A DNA stretch of 26,968 nt from CAKOSP01 sp964404455 (lineage in GTDB: Bacteria; Bacillota_I; Bacilli_A; RF39; UBA660): the NCBI GenBank assembly GCA_964404455.1, contig CAYOJY010000006.1, forward strand, positions 1-26,968. The letters are read 5' to 3'. Shown here one piece after another: positions 22,527 to 26,968 of the stretch. A program made the translations under genes and the position numbers. Each line of letters starts with the position of its first letter. Position 1 is the stretch's first letter. The notes below the pieces were generated by a model. It did no database searches. It saw only the letters and a program-made list of their open reading frames with translations, and had not been told where the DNA came from.

Positions 22527-23604
22527 AATGATCCTTTCTATTTATTAAATAATTTTTAATGCTTTTCGTATTATTTTTTAATTTTTTTTCTAATATTAAT
22601 TCAACTAATTCATTTTGAATTTCTTTAATTTTTTTAGATGGTTCAATATTTAATATATTCATAATATCTTGAGAAGTTATTTGTAATGTTTTATCTTGAT
22701 TAATTTCCATATTATTATAAATTTTATTAATATATTTTTTAGGATATCCCAAAATTTCTCCCGCTGCAGTACATAAATATAATCCATATTGATATAAAAC
22801 AAATTCATCAATGATTTTTTTAGCAATTATAACCTGTATTGATTTTATATTATCATATTCTGTTTTAGAAAACAATTTATCAGAACATTTTATCTGACTC
22901 CACATAACCAATAAATCACTAGCATATTTAATTTCATCATATTCCAGTTCCAGATTTTCTTTTAAGCCTAATTCAGTTATTAAATTAAGACCATATTGAT
23001 AATTTGAAGATAACAGTATTTTATTTAATTCACTTCTAATTTTGATTGGCGATAACTTTTTCACTTTTTCCGAATTATTTTTAATAGTCTTTTTTAATTC
23101 ATCATCAAGAACAAAATTTAATGTAGTTGCGAATCTAATGGCCCGAATAATTCTTAAAGGGTCTTCTTTTATTTTAATTTCGGGATTTCCCACCATTTTA
23201 ATTATTTTTTTCTTAATATCGTCACTAGCGTTTAATAAATCAATAATTTTACCTTCTTTATTCATACATAAAGTATTAATTGTAAAATCTCTTCTTTTAA
23301 TATCGGTAATTAAATTATTAATATATTTTATTTCTATTGGTTTTCTATTTTCATACTTAATTTCTTCACGATAAGTAGTAATATCAATATTATATTTTTT
23401 AATTTTTAAATTAAAGCCCCCATAATTATTTTTAGTATTTACTTGGAATAGTTTGTGCAATTTTTTAGGTAATGCATTTGTACAAATGTCTACATCATAG
23501 GAATTTTTTCCTAAAATTTTATCGCGAACATATCCACCAACTACATAGGCCTCATAACCATCATTTTCAATTTTTTCTAATATTTTTTTGATAATTTTTT
23601 CCAT
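22513..23604 (-). CDS. cca: CCA-adding enzyme / tRNA nucleotidyltransferase
   Basis: A 363-residue class II nucleotidyltransferase. The head domain has GGYVRD (23-28) and the catalytic DVD (37-39), then RRDFTINTL, and the PLRIIRAIRFAT neck motif. It repairs or adds the 3-prime CCA of tRNAs. A poly(A) polymerase role cannot be excluded from sequence alone, but a single family member in a Bacilli background is normally CCA-adding. The C-terminal part is shorter and more Lys/Asn-rich than in Bacillus. It is first in the cca-dnaD-nth unit. A TGATATAAT extended -10 lies about 15 nt upstream. Confidence 0.92.
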   Translation of the reverse strand: MEKIIKKILEKIENDGYEAYVVGGYVRDKILGKNSYDVDICTNALPKKLHKLFQVNTKNNYGGFNLKIKKYNIDITTYREEIKYENRKPIEIKYINNLITDIKRRDFTINTLCMNKEGKIIDLLNASDDIKKKIIKMVGNPEIKIKEDPLRIIRAIRFATTLNFVLDDELKKTIKNNSEKVKKLSPIKIRSELNKILLSSNYQYGLNLITELGLKENLELEYDEIKYASDLLVMWSQIKCSDKLFSKTEYDNIKSIQVIIAKKIIDEFVLYQYGLYLCTAAGEILGYPKKYINKIYNNMEINQDKTLQITSQDIMNILNIEPSKKIKEIQNELVELILEKKLKNNTKSIKNYLINRKDHYGQQ

Positions 23605-23649
23605 TATTAATCCCTTTTAAATTATATCACATAAAAAATAGTTATAGGA

Positions 23650-24168
23650 TTATTTTTTTAAAATAAAGCGCCATAACTTATTACGATCTTCTTCTGTCGC
23701 ATAATCAATGCCTACTCTCTTACCGGTAGTAAATTCATATTTTTCAAAATTATCCTCTATCCAAAGATCATTATTTGTAAGTAAATTTATTCCATTTAAA
23801 AATTTATCTATTTTTAAATATTTGGTTACTTTTCCCGGACCAATATAACCTTCAATGCCTCTTATCATAACCCCTTCTGGATGTTCTTCTTCTCCTGATA
23901 CAACATTTAATAAATAGTGAATACCATAACATAAATAAACATATACATACCCACCACTTTTATATAACATTTCATTTCGAGCAGTTTTTTTCCCTTTATA
24001 AGCATGACAAGCACTGTCATTCACACTGTAATAACATTCTGTTTCAGTTATTTTAGCTTTTATAATTTCGCCATTTTTTAATTTACGACATAAATATTTA
24101 TTTAATAATTGGGGCGCTAATGTTGGCGCACTTTGTTTATAAAAATTTTCGTCAATTATTCTTTTCAA
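23650..24168 (-). CDS. DNA-3-methyladenine glycosylase (AAG/MPG family)
   Basis: A 172-residue monofunctional glycosylase that removes alkylated purines. Family motifs are ITETECYY (E43, matching the catalytic Glu of human AAG), SACHAYKGKKTARNEMLY (H55), YVYLCYGIHYLLNVVSG (N88), GVMIRGIE and GPGKVTKYL. It is slightly shorter than usual (about 195-200 residues), with the loss spread over loops. The start is TTG at 24168-24166, 8 nt after GGAGAT. It lies between the ABC exporter genes and cca on the same strand, a repair gene beside nth. Confidence 0.93.
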   Translation of the reverse strand: MKRIIDENFYKQSAPTLAPQLLNKYLCRKLKNGEIIKAKITETECYYSVNDSACHAYKGKKTARNEMLYKSGGYVYVYLCYGIHYLLNVVSGEEEHPEGVMIRGIEGYIGPGKVTKYLKIDKFLNGINLLTNNDLWIEDNFEKYEFTTGKRVGIDYATEEDRNKLWRFILKK

Positions 24169-24182
24169 TTTAAAATCTCCTT

Positions 24183-24911
24183 TTATTTATTATCACTAAC
24201 CATTTTTCTTTTGAATAATAATGTTGCAAAAACTACGGTAATAATTAAATATATCAATAAAATTATTGCATTCACATCTATGTTTTGATAAGTGTTATTT
24301 AATATTTCTCTTATTATATCAACACATTTGGCAAAAGGAAGAATATTACAAATATTAGCAAAAAATTTTCCGGCTAAATCAATGGGAAAATACATTCCGC
24401 TGGTAAACGCTACAAATTGAATTATTATACTGGCAACTCCTGATGCGGATTTATCAGTTGTAATACACCCAATAAATATTCCCAAAGCAATAAAAATTAT
24501 TGAAATCGGAAAAGTTGCTAATATAGTATACACAATATTTAAATTAAAAGATAAACCTAAATAAATAGATACACTAAAAAAGAGAATATTTTGGAATAAA
24601 ACAATAGGTAAAAAGGATATGATATAGCCAATAATATAATCACTTGGTTTCATTGGACTGACAAATAATCGAGTTAAAAATGAAGTTGTCCTGTCTTTAG
24701 CCACCAGCGTAGCAGTAAATAAAGTTATAAAAGAAAAACTAAATATTATAATTCCCGGAGTAAAATTCTTTACATTAAATATTTCATTAGGAATATTAAA
24801 TTGTTGAAAAATAAATAAGAGAAACAGTGGTAACAATACCGAAAATATTAAGCTAAGTGGATCTCTGATTATTTCTTTGAAATTTCTTTGGGCAAAATTT
24901 AATGCTTTCAT
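24183..24911 (-). CDS. ABC-2 type transporter permease
   Basis: A 242-residue membrane protein with six hydrophobic segments in the ABC-2 arrangement (about 17-35, 50-70, 92-118, 126-150, 155-180, 214-234). The N-terminal amphipathic RNFKEIIRDPLSLIF stretch and the conserved SPMKPSDYIIGYI region are typical. It pairs with the ATPase upstream through an ATGA stop/start overlap. The likely role is export of a drug, lipid or peptide; the substrate cannot be read. Confidence 0.88.
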   Translation of the reverse strand: MKALNFAQRNFKEIIRDPLSLIFSVLLPLFLLFIFQQFNIPNEIFNVKNFTPGIIIFSFSFITLFTATLVAKDRTTSFLTRLFVSPMKPSDYIIGYIISFLPIVLFQNILFFSVSIYLGLSFNLNIVYTILATFPISIIFIALGIFIGCITTDKSASGVASIIIQFVAFTSGMYFPIDLAGKFFANICNILPFAKCVDIIREILNNTYQNIDVNAIILLIYLIITVVFATLLFKRKMVSDNK

Positions 24912-25633
24912 ATTTTCATATCTCCTGTTGCTATTTTAACAAAAGCATCTTCAAAATTTTTAGTATTGGCTTTAGTAATTATCTCATTTAAGGTTCCAAC
25001 ATAAATTAAATTACCTTTATCCATAATTCCTATTCTATCAGATAAATATTCTGCTTCTTCCATGTAATGAGTCGTTAATATTATGGTGGTTTTACCTTTT
25101 AATTCTTTTATGAATTCCCATAATTCTCTTCTGGCAAGCACATCTAGTCCTAAAGTAGGCTCATCTAAAAACAGAATTTTAGGATTATTCATTAAAGATA
25201 AGGCAATAGATAATCTTCTTTGCCATCCTCCAGATAAAGTTTTAGCTTTTTGTTTTAAAATTCCTTTTAATTTAAAAGTTTTTATTAATTCTTTTATTTT
25301 TTCATTTTTATCTTTTATGCCGTATACTCCCGCTATAAATTCTAAATTTTCCAATACCGATAAATTTGGTGCAATAGCGGTTTCCTGTGGGGAAATGTTC
25401 ATTATTTCTTTAATTTTCATTGACTCTTTTTTAATATTATTTTTTTCAATTAGAATATCTCCACTAGTGGGTAAGATTAAAGTAGATAACATTTTAATGA
25501 CAGTTGTCTTACCTGCCCCATTTATTCCTAAAAGGGAAAATAATTCCCCCTGTTCTATTTTTAAATCTAAGTTTTCAACAGCAATTATATTTTTATATTT
25601 TTTAGTAAGTTTTTTTGCTTCGATTGATATCAT
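24908..25633 (-). CDS. ABC transporter ATP-binding protein
   Basis: A 241-residue nucleotide-binding subunit. Walker A is GINGAGKTT, the Q loop SPQET, the signature LSGGWQRR, Walker B ILFLDEPTLGLD, and the switch His lies in TTHYMEEAE. This is the DrrA/CcmA-like class that partners ABC-2 permeases. The ATG at 25633 is chosen; the GTG 12 bases upstream lies in the GTGAGGCG ribosome site. Translation is coupled to the permease. A mirrored promoter inside the inverted repeat at 25695-25747 may drive it. Confidence 0.92.
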   Translation of the reverse strand: MISIEAKKLTKKYKNIIAVENLDLKIEQGELFSLLGINGAGKTTVIKMLSTLILPTSGDILIEKNNIKKESMKIKEIMNISPQETAIAPNLSVLENLEFIAGVYGIKDKNEKIKELIKTFKLKGILKQKAKTLSGGWQRRLSIALSLMNNPKILFLDEPTLGLDVLARRELWEFIKELKGKTTIILTTHYMEEAEYLSDRIGIMDKGNLIYVGTLNEIITKANTKNFEDAFVKIATGDMKI

Positions 25634-25694
25634 TTTTCGCCTCACTTTTTTTGAAAATTTTTACATTTTTTAATAATAATTAAAAAGCTTTTTT

Positions 25695-25747
25695 CCTTAA
25701 ATAAATTATAGCAAATTTTAAATCTTTTTACTATAATTTATTTAAGG
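25695..25747. repeat. Long inverted repeat with outward-facing TATAAT boxes
   Basis: CCTTAAATAAATTATAG (25695-25711) and CTATAATTTATTTAAGG (25731-25747) are perfect 17-nt inverted copies around a 19-nt centre. With a small bulge the pairing extends outward through AGCTTTT/AAAAGCT (about 25686-25758). Each arm contains TATAAT reading outwards, towards the ABC operon on the minus strand and CapA on the plus strand. It may be a divergent regulatory element or a foldback remnant. Confidence 0.8.
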
Positions 25748-25832
25748 AAATAAAAGCTATCTTTTTATTTTTGTTACAATTTAGCTCATTATTATTAAAT
25801 ATAAATAAGCACATTACGCAGAAAAACAAACT

Positions 25833-25899
25833 AAAAAGTTGTTAAATCCTTATAAACAAAGGGGTTAACGACTTTTTGCTCTTACAACTGTCAAAGTCG
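25833..25899 (+). promoter_or_regulatory. Two mutually exclusive stem-loops (possible leader RNA)
   Basis: Stem-loop 1: AAAAAGTTGTTAA... (25833-25849) pairs with GGGGTTAACGACTTTTT (25861-25877), with an 11-nt loop and few mismatches, like a terminator. Stem-loop 2: CGACTTT (25869-25875), the right arm of the first, pairs perfectly with AAAGTCG (25893-25899). The two cannot form together. No gene is upstream on the plus strand, so this would lie in a long CapA leader or be a small RNA. Confidence 0.45.
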
Positions 25900-25962
25900 G
25901 ATGCCAAAAAGCAAAATTATTTTAGAATAATTTTATTTATTCTTATAAAATTTTTTATAAAT

Positions 25963-25991
25963 TTGCTAAAATGTACTAAATGTGATACAAT
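25963..25991 (+). promoter_or_regulatory. Promoter of the CapA-family gene
   Basis: TTGCTA (25963-25968), 17-nt spacer ending in TGA (extended -10), TACAAT (25986-25991), just upstream of AAGGGGG (26002-26008). Confidence 0.72.
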
Positions 25992-26014
25992 ATGTATACA
26001 TAAGGGGGATTATA

Positions 26015-26968
26015 ATGAAAAGAAATTCGATTTATACCAAAATGGTTGGTACAGCTTTATTATTTACTTTTTTGTTTTGTCCTAAAATTTTTAATTTAAA
26101 TGCATTAGAAATTGATGATAAAAATGATTCTAATGCACTACCACCAATACCAATCGAAGAAACTCAACCAGTTGTAACTGATTTACTTTTAAGCTTTGTT
26201 GGTGATTGTACTTTGGGAAGTGATGAAAATTTTGGATATGTTAATGGCTTCAATGATGTATTTCATAAAAATAATGGTGATGCTGGTTACTTTTTTAAAG
26301 GGGTTTATGATATTTTAAATAATGATGATTTAACGATTGCTAATTTAGAAACTACTTTTACACAAGCCGATAAAAAAGCCGTTAAACAGTTTTGTTTTAA
26401 GGGAAATCAAGAATATGTGGATATTTTAGAAGCTGGAAGTGTAGAAGTGGTTAATTTAGCTAATAATCATACTTATGATTATTTAGAACAAGGTTTTCAA
26501 GATACCATTGCAACTTTAAATCAAAGTAATGTTAATTATTATGGGAGAGATGTTGTTCTTATAAAAGAAATTAAAGGTATAAAAATTGGCTTTGGGGGTC
26601 TAACCTATTCTGATAACAAGAATCAATATCAATGTGTTGATGAAATAGTTCAATATTTTAATGAAAATGAAGTTGATTTAAAAATACTTACCTGCCATTG
26701 GGGAATTGAAAGGGCATTACAATTTAATGAAGAACAAGAAAATTTAGGGAAATATGCGATTGATCAAGGCGTTAACTTAGTAGTAGGTCATCATCCTCAT
26801 GTTTTACAAGGAATTCAAAAATATCAAGATTCATATATTGTTTATTCTTTAGCTAACTTTGTTTTTGGCGGAAATAACAATCCATATGATAAAGATTCAA
26901 TGATTTATCAACAACGTTTTATTTTTGAAAATGGGAAACTAGTTCAAACAGAGCCAGTTATCCATCCT
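26015..26968 (+). CDS. CapA-family protein (poly-gamma-glutamate synthesis type), partial
   Basis: An open frame of 318 codons that runs off the right edge of the window. It begins with a signal peptide (basic MKRNSIYTK, hydrophobic core, likely cleavage after LNA near residue 34). The PGA_cap metallophosphatase-like domain follows: FVGDCTLGSDE, then TIANLETTFT, VNLANNHTYDY, ILTCHWG.E, and GHHPHVLQG with YSLANFVFGG. These His/Asp/Asn residues match the calcineurin-like metal site of the family. CapA proteins are tied to poly-gamma-glutamate capsule assembly in Bacillus, but many homologues act in other contexts; no capB or capC is visible here. ATG 26015 follows a strong AGGGGG. It is divergent from the ABC exporter. 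Confidence 0.9.
   Translation, partial: MKRNSIYTKMVGTALLFTFLFCPKIFNLNALEIDDKNDSNALPPIPIEETQPVVTDLLLSFVGDCTLGSDENFGYVNGFNDVFHKNNGDAGYFFKGVYDILNNDDLTIANLETTFTQADKKAVKQFCFKGNQEYVDILEAGSVEVVNLANNHTYDYLEQGFQDTIATLNQSNVNYYGRDVVLIKEIKGIKIGFGGLTYSDNKNQYQCVDEIVQYFNENEVDLKILTCHWGIERALQFNEEQENLGKYAIDQGVNLVVGHHPHVLQGIQKYQDSYIVYSLANFVFGGNNNPYDKDSMIYQQRFIFENGKLVQTEPVIHP

Noticed and set aside
25634..25645. GTG start for the ABC ATPase
   Set aside because: It lies within GTGAGGCG upstream of the ATG at 25633, which gives the usual family N-terminus.
25083..25673. Long plus-strand frame of 196 codons opposite the ABC ATPase
   Set aside because: It is antisense to a gene with all Walker and signature motifs, has no ribosome site, and is a by-product of codon bias.
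25876..26085. Plus-strand frame of 69 codons upstream of and overlapping capA
   Set aside because: It runs through the promoter and the signal-peptide region of CapA in another frame and resembles no family.
1..26968. CRISPR array, insertion sequence or prophage
   Set aside because: No regularly spaced repeats, transposase, integrase or phage structural gene was seen; gene content and order are those of a chromosomal core region.

Overview
The window is a low-GC, densely packed stretch of a Bacillota chromosome. The strong core genes (gpsB next to rnpB, recU-PBP1, nth-dnaD-cca, dnaB-dnaI, recA next to rny, a T-box on aspS) are a Bacilli set, and the sequence looks like an uncultured gut lineage of the Erysipelotrichales/RF39 type. 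That placement is an inference from gene content and base composition. The standard genetic code is in use: TGA serves as a stop. A peptidoglycan wall is implied (class A PBP, GpsB, RodZ-like protein). A CotD-like coat protein hints at sporulation or a recent loss of it. A run of 10 N in recA shows that this is a scaffolded draft assembly.

Layout. 1-3546: a TTG-started, membrane-anchored Ig-repeat surface protein, divergent from a membrane-bound XRE-type regulator. 3558-7430: a tight minus-strand operon of radical SAM DNA-repair protein, its TIGR03915 partner, a strongly divergent GroEL-like chaperonin and a MazG-type pyrophosphohydrolase. Its -35 box overlaps a palindrome that resembles a Gram-positive LexA box. 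This is the most unusual unit in the window. 7444-10278: rny and recA, the latter interrupted by the assembly gap. 10395-12604: helicase-loading genes dnaB-dnaI. 12745-14888: aspS under a T-box, then tRNA-Ala(UGC). 14943-16753: rpoZ, an orphan type IV prepilin-like gene, the CotD-like gene and pgsA. 16762-18073: rodZ-like, rnpB, gpsB and a 32-codon ORF. 18188-21257: recU and a class A PBP on the plus strand. 21299-24168: nth, dnaD, cca and a 3-methyladenine glycosylase on the minus strand. 24183-25633: an ABC-2 exporter pair. 25640-26014: a structured non-coding region with a long inverted repeat and two competing stem-loops. 26015 to the end: a CapA-family protein cut by the window edge.

Most genes serve information processing: replication initiation (dnaB, dnaI, dnaD), recombination and repair (recA, recU, nth, 3-methyladenine glycosylase, the radical SAM pair), RNA maturation and decay (rnpB, cca, rny), and translation and transcription (aspS, tRNA-Ala, rpoZ). 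Cell envelope genes are interleaved. Promoters of the form TTGnnn-17-TATAAT can be read directly in front of many units. Several rho-independent terminators are built into the last codons of the gene they end.

The start codon was re-assigned for several genes where a GTG or upstream ATG lies inside the Shine-Dalgarno sequence or T-box. Four genes (the Ig-repeat protein, rpoZ, the rodZ-like gene and the glycosylase) appear to start with TTG.
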